Source: a virus. Taken from it: a stretch of 64,000 nucleotides of DNA. Positions 56,226-64,000 of the stretch are shown piece after piece. The translations under genes and the position numbers were made by a program. The DNA lies in IMG/VR virus record IMGVR_UViG_3300026484_000001, positions 90,999 to 154,998 of that record. One strand, 5' to 3'. Below the pieces are notes generated by a model. That model saw nothing but the letters and a program-made list of their open reading frames with translations. It was not told where the DNA came from and did not search any database. Every line of letters begins with the position of its first letter. Position 1 is the first letter of the stretch.

Positions 56226-58055
56226 ATGGAACTTAATGAAAATATGACAGAACTTACAGATTATGATTTAAAACATCTTTATGATCTGTATGCACGAACA
56301 AACGGTTATACAGAAACTCCGCCTACTATCGAGGAGTTTATTTCTGACCCTTACTTCCTTGGTGACTCACTTAATTTCGGCGAGGCAGTTTTCCCATATT
56401 GGAGGGAAATTCTCGTCGATGTCTACCCTACACCATTCTATGAAACGAATAAATACAAGGTTATTGTACTATCTGGTGCAACTGGTATCGGTAAATCTAC
56501 AGTTTCGAGTATTATTTTCTTATATGACTTGGCTCGTTTATTATGTCTAGATGAACCTCAACTCAAGTTTAAACTCCCAAAATCTGCGAAGATGTATTTC
56601 ACTTTGACCAACAGTACATTAGAGAATGTGGAACAAGTCAACTATGACCCGATTATGTCTCTTATTAGACAATCACCATTCTTTAGATCGAAGTTCAATA
56701 ACACGAAAACAAAAGCTTCTTTATTTATAAATAACATTGATATTAACATGGTGTCTAGAAAGGTTTCATTAGTTGGTAAGAATGTCTATGCAGCGAGTTC
56801 GGATGAGATTAACCAGGAAATCAATAAGGGTGGTTCGAAAAACATTGTAACGGAGATGTACAATAGAATTAACTCCCGTTTTCTTATCAAAGGAAATAAT
56901 TGGCCAGCACACTACACGATGATTTCATCAGCTACGACGGAAAGTTCACTTATTCAAACTATGATGGACAATGCGGAAGAAAAGGATGACTCGTCGTTTA
57001 ATAAAAATGATATCCTTGTACTTGCCGCACCTCGTTTTGCTGTTCTAGAACACAAGATTGATTACTGTGGTGAATATTTCAAAATATTCGTTGGTGACTT
57101 TCAGTCTGACCCTTTCTTCATAGAAAATGATACTGATCAGGTAAGAGCGGAAATGCTCGATCCCACGAAGATTTTTGAAGTGCCGATTGAGCACCTTGGA
57201 GAGTTTGAAAACGAAATGTATGCTGGTATTCGAGATGTTCTCGGTTTATCGGTTTCTGATGTTAGGACATTTATTCCCTTCAAAGATAAGGTTAAGAAAA
57301 GCCTTCAACTATCTCGTATATGCGAGCTTGATGAAATTATTCTCGATGAGGACTCTAAACTTATAGATTTCTTTAATAAAGACTTAATTGACTCATTCAA
57401 ACCAGGATCTCAAAAGGTCATTGGTCTAGATATTGCTTATGCTGGGGATAGATATGGGTTGGCTATGGCTCATGTACACGATGCGGTTGGAGCTGGTGAT
57501 TTACAGGAAATGACATGTTGGGTTGACTTTGCGGTTGGTATAAGACCGCCAAAAGGTAAGCAGTTGCAACTTTATCAAATCCGTGAGTTCATTACAGACC
57601 TCATGAATATGGGTGTTGGGATTACATATGTGGTTTCGGATAGCTTCCAGTCTACAGATACACTCCAGCTACTTGCTAAACAAGGTATTGAGACAATTAT
57701 GAATTCAGTCGATAGAAAGAAAGATGCATACTATGGTCTTAGAAATGGTATTCTAGAGAATAGACTTTTTATGCCTTACAATAAGATCTTATATCAGGAA
57801 CTTGTTTTTCTTAAAGAGACTGAAAAAAAAGTGGATCACCCTGACTTCTTCCCAGACGGAACGGTTGGTTCTAAGGATATCGCGGATGCAGTTTGTAATG
57901 CGATTTATATATGTCAGACTAAAATGGATTATATACCGTATGCGGATTCTAAATTCATAGATGAGCTGAGTGCCCTCATAGATGATGAAGCGGATGATGA
58001 TTTCGCCTCAAAGGTATTCGGAAAAGGAACAGAAGCGACATTCGTCGATATGTAA
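56226..58055 (+). CDS. 17: Terminase large subunit, gp17-like
   Basis: The ATPase domain has Walker A SGATGIGKSTV (residues 83-93), Walker B-like VYAASSDEINQ and a SSAT coupling motif. The nuclease domain has acidic residues in GLDIAYAGDRYG, VVSDSFQSTD and DIADAVCNAIYI. The length is 609 aa against 610 for T4 gp17. It cuts concatemers and drives DNA into the prohead. Ribosome site AAGAGG. In T4 the tail sheath and tube genes 18 and 19 lie between 17 and 20; here the portal follows directly. Confidence 0.92.
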   Translation: MELNENMTELTDYDLKHLYDLYARTNGYTETPPTIEEFISDPYFLGDSLNFGEAVFPYWREILVDVYPTPFYETNKYKVIVLSGATGIGKSTVSSIIFLYDLARLLCLDEPQLKFKLPKSAKMYFTLTNSTLENVEQVNYDPIMSLIRQSPFFRSKFNNTKTKASLFINNIDINMVSRKVSLVGKNVYAASSDEINQEINKGGSKNIVTEMYNRINSRFLIKGNNWPAHYTMISSATTESSLIQTMMDNAEEKDDSSFNKNDILVLAAPRFAVLEHKIDYCGEYFKIFVGDFQSDPFFIENDTDQVRAEMLDPTKIFEVPIEHLGEFENEMYAGIRDVLGLSVSDVRTFIPFKDKVKKSLQLSRICELDEIILDEDSKLIDFFNKDLIDSFKPGSQKVIGLDIAYAGDRYGLAMAHVHDAVGAGDLQEMTCWVDFAVGIRPPKGKQLQLYQIREFITDLMNMGVGITYVVSDSFQSTDTLQLLAKQGIETIMNSVDRKKDAYYGLRNGILENRLFMPYNKILYQELVFLKETEKKVDHPDFFPDGTVGSKDIADAVCNAIYICQTKMDYIPYADSKFIDELSALIDDEADDDFASKVFGKGTEATFVDM

Positions 58056-58075
58056 GTGTCACTTAGTTGACACTT
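58054..58075 (+). terminator. Hairpin after terminase overlapping a late-type promoter
   Basis: AAGTGTCA and TGACACTT form an 8-bp stem that starts in the stop codon and ends inside the TTAAATA box. Confidence 0.6.
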
Positions 58076-58080
58076 AAATA
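58074..58080 (+). promoter_or_regulatory. Late-type promoter before portal
   Basis: TTAAATA 35 bases before ATG 58109. Confidence 0.68.
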
Positions 58081-58108
58081 AAGGTGATAAGACAATAAAG
58101 GAGAGTTC

Positions 58109-59575
58109 ATGTTCGATGGATTAAACAAAAATTTTAAGCAGTTGACCAATAAAATGTTTAACTGGACTATGTCAATGGATCCAGCAATCATGGCTCAGCA
58201 ACAAATGGCTGGGGCAAAAGAAAGCACTATTAACCAACATCTTTTAACGAAGTTTTTTGACATCAGTAACACGAAAGAGGGTATCATTGCAGATATCGAT
58301 TCTATTAAAGAGTTCTACTTCTCACAAATGATCGTAGATAGAATTCTTGATGATGCTCTGAATCCTACTGGTAATGATAATAGAACTTTTAAGATTGACA
58401 TCTTAGCTTCTGATAAGACAGTTGATAAGACTGCCACACAATTAGTTGGTGATTTCCTTGAAGAGTTCAATATACAAAAACTTGTGATTGACCTTGCGGC
58501 AGATCTACTATATTATGGAGAATATTTCATTCGTTTAGATGTGAACGGTGAAAGTAGTGAAAACTCTACAAAAGGAATCTTCAATATCCACGATGATGTT
58601 GATATCACTACTGCACTTCCAGTATTCCGTGACTCAGATGTGAGTTACATTTTAAAGCTTGGTGATAAATCAATTGAAACGGTTCAACCGACATCAATGA
58701 TCTATTTTTCACTTCCTTCGAGTCGACTTAAAATTAAGATTGACGGAATTAGTGATAAGATTACATACCTTAGAATGGGGAAGAGTCTTCTATACCCAGT
58801 TTATGGATTAATAAAAGAATTGAAATTCCTTGAGGCTCTTATGCCTATTGGGTTTATCAATGATGCATTGAGCACGAAGCTTGTTTCGGTAAATGTTCCG
58901 AGTACAACAAAACCAGCTGAAGCACAGAAGATCGCCCAAACATTCGAAAAGATGATCAATAAATCACTAACAATCAAACAGTCTGACCGCACCGAAGATG
59001 CTATTATTAAGCAAGTTTCTTCTAAGGTGGGTGAAGTTAAGGTTATCCCGAACTTCGGCGATAAGGGTGATTTACAAGCCGAAGACTTCAACTCTGATAA
59101 CAACTATGACGAGATGAATGATAAGATTACAGATCTTAGAAAAATGATCCTCACGACTATCGGTATTCCGGCATCTATTATGGATGAAGAGGGCATGAAG
59201 TCAGATGTGATCAAAGACCATATCCGTTATACTAAGAAGTTGAAATCTATCCAATTTGCAATTAAAGAGGGTCTTCAGCGAATGATGATTGTCCATCTTA
59301 CAAATAATGGGTTTAGTAACTATCTTAAAGAGGATATCCGTGTCACATTCTTAAATGTATTGAACACAGATGACCTTGAGAAATTAGAATACATTGACCT
59401 TACTGTGAGTATGATTGACAACTTCAAATCTTTCGTTGAAGATTTTGATGACAATGAACATGTTGATGTAAACTATAAAGAATATGTTGCATTCATTAAC
59501 AAACAATTTGAAAATGTAGCTGGGTTCAACCTATTTACATATAAAGAACCTGATGAAGATGGAGATGATTTTTAA
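58109..59575 (+). CDS. 20: Portal protein, gp20-like
   Basis: The 488 aa product has the portal plan: an N-terminal wing region, YGEYFIRLD, a central PVYGLIKELKFLEALMPIGFINDAL helix region, and LTTIGIPASIMDEEG before a stem-crown region and an acidic C-terminus. T4 gp20 is 524 aa. The dodecameric portal sits at one vertex and is the docking point of the terminase. AAAGGAGAGTTC precedes ATG. Position between terminase and protease supports the call. Confidence 0.9.
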   Translation: MFDGLNKNFKQLTNKMFNWTMSMDPAIMAQQQMAGAKESTINQHLLTKFFDISNTKEGIIADIDSIKEFYFSQMIVDRILDDALNPTGNDNRTFKIDILASDKTVDKTATQLVGDFLEEFNIQKLVIDLAADLLYYGEYFIRLDVNGESSENSTKGIFNIHDDVDITTALPVFRDSDVSYILKLGDKSIETVQPTSMIYFSLPSSRLKIKIDGISDKITYLRMGKSLLYPVYGLIKELKFLEALMPIGFINDALSTKLVSVNVPSTTKPAEAQKIAQTFEKMINKSLTIKQSDRTEDAIIKQVSSKVGEVKVIPNFGDKGDLQAEDFNSDNNYDEMNDKITDLRKMILTTIGIPASIMDEEGMKSDVIKDHIRYTKKLKSIQFAIKEGLQRMMIVHLTNNGFSNYLKEDIRVTFLNVLNTDDLEKLEYIDLTVSMIDNFKSFVEDFDDNEHVDVNYKEYVAFINKQFENVAGFNLFTYKEPDEDGDDF

Positions 59576-60285
59576 TGAAATTCAAAAATAAAACAGATGA
59601 AATGCAATATAAGATTCTTCGCCTTGACGAAGTAGAAGTCCGTAAAAGATTTCTACTTGTTGGAAAGGTTAAAGACCTTAAAAAAGTGCGCACATCAAAA
59701 GACCAATGGCGAAATAACAAGGCTTCTATTAAAAAGGGGCTTGCAAAATGGCATACATCTACTGCTGGGAAGCGGTTTCACCGTGCTCTTGGCAGATTCA
59801 ATGCACTTCGTGAGACAGTAGGGTATCAATATTACTATTCTCGTGAGTCAGATCCTATTGTTTCAGACAGTGCGGTAAAAACTTTGACTATGGCACAAGT
59901 AAATGACGCACTTTTAAGTTTGAGCTCTATAGAAACACACTTGAACCTTGAACTTGGTTTTTACGAACCAGATCCAGAAGCAATGTCACAATTTATTGAC
60001 ATTGTAAAGATGTTCCATGTTGATGCTAATGTACTTCGCTCTAAATTAGTAATGGCATATGGTACTGGTGAAATTACAGTTGAAGATTATATGCTGTTGA
60101 ATGACATCATCCAATTCTTTCAAGATCCTAAAATGTATGTTTATTCAAAGCGAGAATTAGAGGGGTTCAGTAATGACTCCGATACTATCGACTTTGTAGA
60201 ACAAGTTTCACTGGCTGAAGCTACAAACCATTGTACACCAGGAAATGAAATCTACGAAGCAATAGATAAATTGTTCGTTAAATAA
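59575..60285 (+). CDS. Late head-region protein, 236 aa
   Basis: Starts in the portal stop (TAATG). It occupies the place of T4 prohead core genes 67 and 68 but is longer than those. The first 80 residues are very basic and the remainder helical. A role in the prohead core or neck is possible; no motif is recognised. Confidence 0.62.
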   Translation: MKFKNKTDEMQYKILRLDEVEVRKRFLLVGKVKDLKKVRTSKDQWRNNKASIKKGLAKWHTSTAGKRFHRALGRFNALRETVGYQYYYSRESDPIVSDSAVKTLTMAQVNDALLSLSSIETHLNLELGFYEPDPEAMSQFIDIVKMFHVDANVLRSKLVMAYGTGEITVEDYMLLNDIIQFFQDPKMYVYSKRELEGFSNDSDTIDFVEQVSLAEATNHCTPGNEIYEAIDKLFVK

Positions 60286-60307
60286 TAATAATTAAGGAGA
60301 GTTTTAT

Positions 60308-62164
60308 ATGGAAGAATTATTTGAAAATATACCATCTAGCGGACTCGTTATACAAGAGGCGAAAGGCGGTTTAAAAGAAGGAGTTTTGGCAGTAGTCAAA
60401 GGTCCATCATTTTTCAGTGACGGATATTCAAGAAACGGTCGTTTCTATCCAAAAGAACTTTGGGAAAATGCACTGAAAGTAAACAACACAAAAGAGGCTA
60501 TTTCTCGTGGTCTTATGTTTGGTTGTATTGGTCATCCGAAGGACTATTCACTTGACGAACTTCTAGAAAGTGGTAAAGTGTCACACAAAGTAGTTGATAT
60601 CACTCTTGACCCAAAGACTGGTGACGGAATCGCTACATACGAAATTATGGATACACCATCAGGTCGTATTCTAAATACAATTCTTCGTTCAGGGTCAGAA
60701 ATGTATGTTTCTACTCGTGCATTCGGTGGTTTCACTAATGAGACAAAACGAAAGGGTGGTAAAGAATATAAGATTCTTGACACTAAGAACTTTGAACTTG
60801 AGTCGATTGACTTTGTAATCCAGCCTGGATTTTTACAAACTAATCCGAAGTTGGTTGAAAGTATCTCTGAAGACATGGCCATGTTAATGGAAGATAAATC
60901 TGAAATTAAATGTTCTGAAGGAATTTGCCAACTACATGAAGACATGGGTTCTATCAATGAAGATTTGGACGGTGCTCCTGACCTTTTTGAAGATATCGAA
61001 GATCTCAGTAAAGCAGACATCATCAACATGCTTAAAAATGTTGTAGCTGAGAACAAGATTCTCAGTGAAGAACAAGCTCCAGTATCTACGAATACTGAAG
61101 CGGACAAAGAAGAAGTTGTTGATGTGAACAAAAAGCTACTCGCAACTTTCCTAAGCTATGTTGAAATTTTAACAAAGTTGGTTCGTTATTCTGTTGAATT
61201 TGAAGCCCACTATGAAGCACTAATCGAATTCTTAGATAAAGACAACAAAATGTCTATTGCAGATGTGAAAAGCATGTCTGCAATCGTTGAAAAGATTTTA
61301 GCTGAAGAACTTTTAGATGAATCTATCATCGTTGTTTGTAATAATATTCAAAATGTGATAGCAGTAATTAGTTCTACAAAAACTGATGAAGAAAAGATTG
61401 AGTCATTTGATGACAACTTGGCCGAAGTTATGGCTTCACTAATTTTTAGAGAGTCTACGAATTTCGCATTAGTTGAGGCTGAGTCAACTGTCTTAGAATT
61501 AAAAGGTCAAAATGCTCGTCTCCGTGAAGCTACTATCGTTCTTTCCGAACAGCCTATGAAGACTGAAATCGTTGAAGTTGAGAAAGAAGTTGTAATTGAG
61601 AAAGAAGTTTCCGTGACTCCAAAGGCGATTACTGAAAAACTTGTAACTCTGACTGAAGAAAATAAGCGATTGTTAGAAGAAGTTGAGAATGCTCGTTCTG
61701 AAATATCTGACATGAGTGAGGGACAAGAGGAATTAGTTGAGGAATTATCAGCTGAGGTCGAAAGCCTTAAAGAAACTATATCAGAAAACAATGGTTTTGC
61801 GAAAGAAGCTCTTATTGAAAATAAAGCTACTATTAAAGAACTACAAGAAAGTCTAGCAACTGCTGAAAATACGGTATCCGTCCACGAGGCGAAAGTTTCT
61901 AAGATGGTTGCTAAAGTTGCATCAGCTGAAAAAGCTAAACTTGAAGCTCAAATCGCTTGTGAGTCTAGTGTGTATAGATTAGACAAAAAGATCGTTGCTA
62001 CGATCTTTGAAAACTTCAAAGGAAAGGCTGAAAGAGAGTCTGCTCTGAAGAAACAAGTTAAAATGCAACGAAAAAATAAGCCTATTAAGGAAGAAGTTCC
62101 CCAATATGAGCCTAAAAAGCGACAAAGAGAAGCTACTTCTCGCCTGGAAAGCCTTATCTCTTAA
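60308..62164 (+). CDS. 21: Fused prohead protease and scaffold, gp21/gp22-like
   Basis: Residues 1-200 are a prohead protease: KGPSFFSDGYSRNGRFYP, IGHPKD (His76) and MYVSTRAFG (Ser135) match the His-Ser catalytic pair of T4 gp21. Residues about 200-618 are acidic and coiled-coil, as in a scaffolding core protein (T4 gp22), ending in a Lys/Arg-rich tail. T4 encodes these functions in separate genes. A fused product would assemble as scaffold and then mature the head by cleavage. Strong AAGGAG site before ATG. Confidence 0.86.
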   Translation: MEELFENIPSSGLVIQEAKGGLKEGVLAVVKGPSFFSDGYSRNGRFYPKELWENALKVNNTKEAISRGLMFGCIGHPKDYSLDELLESGKVSHKVVDITLDPKTGDGIATYEIMDTPSGRILNTILRSGSEMYVSTRAFGGFTNETKRKGGKEYKILDTKNFELESIDFVIQPGFLQTNPKLVESISEDMAMLMEDKSEIKCSEGICQLHEDMGSINEDLDGAPDLFEDIEDLSKADIINMLKNVVAENKILSEEQAPVSTNTEADKEEVVDVNKKLLATFLSYVEILTKLVRYSVEFEAHYEALIEFLDKDNKMSIADVKSMSAIVEKILAEELLDESIIVVCNNIQNVIAVISSTKTDEEKIESFDDNLAEVMASLIFRESTNFALVEAESTVLELKGQNARLREATIVLSEQPMKTEIVEVEKEVVIEKEVSVTPKAITEKLVTLTEENKRLLEEVENARSEISDMSEGQEELVEELSAEVESLKETISENNGFAKEALIENKATIKELQESLATAENTVSVHEAKVSKMVAKVASAEKAKLEAQIACESSVYRLDKKIVATIFENFKGKAERESALKKQVKMQRKNKPIKEEVPQYEPKKRQREATSRLESLIS

Positions 62165-62183
62165 AAAAGGCAAGGTTTGAGGC

Positions 62184-62190
62184 TTAAATA
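62184..62190 (+). promoter_or_regulatory. Late-type promoter before the major capsid gene
   Basis: TTAAATA about 100 bases upstream of ATG 62285, giving a 5' leader of some 90 bases, longer than for other late genes. Confidence 0.62.
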
Positions 62191-62284
62191 AAATTAACTA
62201 TAACAGGTAAGAACGATTTTGGGTAGCAAAGAATGCCTTAGATTCTACGACTTAAAACAAAAAAATAAAACAAGGAGAGTTAAA

Positions 62285-63688
62285 ATGACTCATACTAAAA
62301 TGAACGACAAGGTAGAACAATATTTCGAAGCATACCGTGATCACATGGAATTTTTCGAAGCTAAATCAAATGTGGCTGGTACTCGTGGAGTAACTAACGA
62401 AGATTTATTCGCACTTGGTCAACAACTAGAAAATTATGAAGATTTTCAAGCATTCACTGAAGCAAATGGTTCAAAAGGTGATCTTGGTGTTCTTCCAAAT
62501 ATCGCTCTTGATGTAATTACTGCATCATCTGCTCAAAGTCCTATTGCATTATTTGCATCAATCCAACCTCTACAAGAAGAGCAAGGTACAATCTACTTCA
62601 AAAATGTAGTAGCTTCAACAACTCGTGGTAACATCTCAAAAGGTGATACTCTTACTAATGTTGCAAACGGTCGTGTTAAAAGACCTCAAGCATTTTCTGG
62701 TGAAGAAGTTTACGGTGAAGAAAGTGGTGTTGTTGGTGATGGTACTGAAAAGGCTGCAAGTTTCACAGTAAACTATGCCCCAGTTCGTGCTCGTAATGTT
62801 GAAGTAACTCTTGATGACGGTGGAGCTGTTAAGCTTATCGACGATGGTCAAGGTAACTTAATTGGTCTTGGTGGTCAAGGTACAGTTGATTATGTTACTG
62901 GTGCTGTTACAATTAACTTTGTAGATGCTCCTGCTGATGGTGTTAAGGTTCTTGTATCTTATGCTACTAACTTCGAAGTAATGAATGAGATTCCTACAAT
63001 CCGTTCTGAATTCGATTCAATTGGTGTTCGTGCTCGTACATTCGCACTTCGTTCTGATATCGGTTTATTCAAGTCTTTCAGTCTTGGTAAAAGATTTGGA
63101 ATCAATGTTGAAGAAACTATGGCAAAAGATCTTACTCAAGAACTTACAACTGAAGTTGCTTCTGGTGTTGTTATGCAAGCTTATCTTGCTGCTACTGGAA
63201 ATACAAACTGGGATAAAGCGGTTCCAGCTGATGCTTCTTACTCATACACTGAGCACAAACTAACTTTCTTCGACGCACTTGCTGAGTCTGAGTCTGTAAT
63301 GTTAGCTAATGCTGGTCGTTCTGGTGGAGCTACTGCAATGGTTGCTGGTCACAAAGCTTGTTCAATCATGCGCACAATGCCAGGATTCAAAACTGCTGGT
63401 GATTTAAATGCTGTTCTTGGGACACATTTCTATGGTACACTTGATGGTAAACCAGTTATTCGTACAAGTGTTATTCCTGCAAACGAGATTATCCTTATCT
63501 CTAAGGGAACAAGTATGTTTGACACATCTGTTGTTTATGCACCTTATCTTCCATTATTCGTAACGAATATGACAGACGGTGGGATTGATCACAATCCACT
63601 TCGTAACCAAAAAGGTGTTGCTCTACAAGCCGGAATGGTTGCTCCAGTTCCAACACTAATCACAAAAATCACTATCATTAATCCGTAA
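62285..63688 (+). CDS. 23: Major capsid protein, gp23-like
   Basis: AAGGAG lies before ATG 62285; the frame upstream has no ribosome site. The N-terminal 70 residues (helical and acidic) look like a cleavable segment, and VLPNIALDVITASSAQSPIALFASIQPL, FEVMNEIPTIRSEFDSIGVRARTFALRSDIG and the C-terminal domain match T4 gp23 and its HK97 fold. The length of 467 aa is somewhat shorter than T4 (521). A conserved cleavage site near residue 60 is expected but not exactly placed. Codon usage is regular and rich in GGT/GCT, as for highly expressed genes. Confidence 0.93.
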   Translation: MTHTKMNDKVEQYFEAYRDHMEFFEAKSNVAGTRGVTNEDLFALGQQLENYEDFQAFTEANGSKGDLGVLPNIALDVITASSAQSPIALFASIQPLQEEQGTIYFKNVVASTTRGNISKGDTLTNVANGRVKRPQAFSGEEVYGEESGVVGDGTEKAASFTVNYAPVRARNVEVTLDDGGAVKLIDDGQGNLIGLGGQGTVDYVTGAVTINFVDAPADGVKVLVSYATNFEVMNEIPTIRSEFDSIGVRARTFALRSDIGLFKSFSLGKRFGINVEETMAKDLTQELTTEVASGVVMQAYLAATGNTNWDKAVPADASYSYTEHKLTFFDALAESESVMLANAGRSGGATAMVAGHKACSIMRTMPGFKTAGDLNAVLGTHFYGTLDGKPVIRTSVIPANEIILISKGTSMFDTSVVYAPYLPLFVTNMTDGGIDHNPLRNQKGVALQAGMVAPVPTLITKITIINP

Positions 63689-63705
63689 GGATTAATGGTG
63701 ACAAT

Positions 63706-63724
63706 GAGTAGGATTTTCCTACTC
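63706..63724 (+). terminator. Hairpin after major capsid
   Basis: GAGTAGGA and TCCTACTC form an 8-bp stem around TTT, 17 bases after the stop codon. Confidence 0.72.
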
Positions 63725-63742
63725 TTGTGCTTTGCAATGCAA

Positions 63743-63749
63743 TTAAATA
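63743..63749 (+). promoter_or_regulatory. Late-type promoter
   Basis: TTAAATA 42 bases before GTG 63785. Confidence 0.6.
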
Positions 63750-63784
63750 TAAGTAATTATATCTCAAAACACAAGGAGAACAAA

Positions 63785-64000
63785 GTGATTGTACCAAAAT
63801 ATAATGCGAAAAACTTACTAGAACATACTGTGATCTTAAAGATCAATACAGTACCGACATCTATCCCAAAAGGGAAGACGACAGTCGTTGAATTCACAGA
63901 AGGAAAAGATTTAGTCCTATTCCCAAAAGGATCAATTGAGTTCACTCCATATGGATCAAATGATGAGGCTGAAAAAGCTAAAGAAGCACTTGAGGCTGAA
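63785..64000 (+). CDS. Late gene, 5' part (72 codons in the window)
   Basis: A GTG start at 63785 stands 6 bases after AAGGAG, behind a late-type promoter. The frame is open to the window end. The start (VPKYNAKNLLEHTVI) is beta-rich and followed by an acidic Ala/Glu helix. It probably encodes a virion protein; it does not resemble gp24, which follows gene 23 in T4. Confidence 0.62.
   Translation, partial: MIVPKYNAKNLLEHTVILKINTVPTSIPKGKTTVVEFTEGKDLVLFPKGSIEFTPYGSNDEAEKAKEALEAE

Noticed and set aside
60544-61131. Minus-strand ORF of 195 codons inside the protease-scaffold gene
   Set aside because: Serine-rich antisense shadow of a well-supported gene, with no start signals.
1-64000. CRISPR array
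   Set aside because: The tandem repeats at 31 kb have no unique spacers, and no other regular repeat-spacer pattern was seen.

Overview
The window is a 64 kb stretch of an AT-rich, T4-related myovirus genome. Almost every gene lies on the + strand, in tightly packed operons with 1-14 base overlaps. T4-type homologues can be read from sequence: replicative helicase (right part only, cut by the window edge), split family-B DNA polymerase gp43, dimeric dUTPase, RNA ligase 2, UvsY, UvsW, sliding clamp gp45, gp32, RNase H, primase, topoisomerase subunits gp39/60 and gp52, terminase gp17, portal gp20, prohead protease/scaffold and major capsid gp23. Gene order also echoes T4: uvsY-uvsW, RNase H followed by fibre-like genes, and terminase-portal-protease-capsid. 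The host is inferred, not proven. More than 20 early-type promoters share TTTAAG(C/T) boxes about one helical turn apart, then GGTATAATATAGTAT. This resembles the published Campylobacter sigma-70 consensus (TTTAAGTnTT upstream, TATAAT at -10), so a Campylobacterota host is likely.

Layout. 1-5.3 kb: helicase end and the polymerase, split between motifs A and B by 1.2 kb holding three small genes. 5.3-18.9 kb: a nucleotide and DNA-modification region. It encodes a 5-hmdU-DNA-kinase-helical/pyrophosphorylase-like protein, dUTPase, HD hydrolase, MazF-like protein, HAD nucleotidase, amino-acid:DNA-transferase-like protein, PLP enzyme, P-loop 5-hmdU DNA kinase, PD-(D/E)XK nuclease, dUMP-hydroxymethylase-like enzyme, 2OG-Fe(II) oxygenase and two small P-loop kinases. 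19-31 kb: RNA ligase 2, a secreted lytic transglycosylase, UvsY/UvsW, clamp, gp32, and the only - strand gene (homing-endonuclease-like). 30.9-32.4 kb: a non-coding, repeat-rich island. 32.4-38.3 kb: RNase H and three paralogous fibre-like proteins. 38.4-54.7 kb: primase containing two nested genes, an AAA ATPase, a Cas4/RecB-like nuclease, an origin-binding-type helicase and both topoisomerase subunits. 54.7-64 kb: packaging and head genes.

The central story is thymidine hypermodification. dUTPase and the hydroxymethylase would feed hmdUMP, phosphorylation would make hmdUTP for the polymerase, and the DNA kinase, transferase and PLP enzyme would then act on 5-hmdU in DNA. The chemistry of these families is known from phages such as ViI, M6 and SP10; the final base here cannot be read from sequence. 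A striking link is that DNA polymerase, RNase H and four modification enzymes all end in or near a [DE]EW(L/F/A) tail. This looks like a shared sliding-clamp-binding peptide and suggests that modification travels with the replisome.

Two promoter classes are visible: the early/middle type above, and a TTAAATA element 23-42 bases before structural and some other genes, probably the counterpart of the T4 late TATAAATA box. Other unusual points are two plausible genes inside the primase gene in another frame, a protease-scaffold fusion, leader mini-ORFs behind late-type promoters, and a gene interrupted by an in-frame TAA next to a hairpin. No tRNA or CRISPR array was seen.
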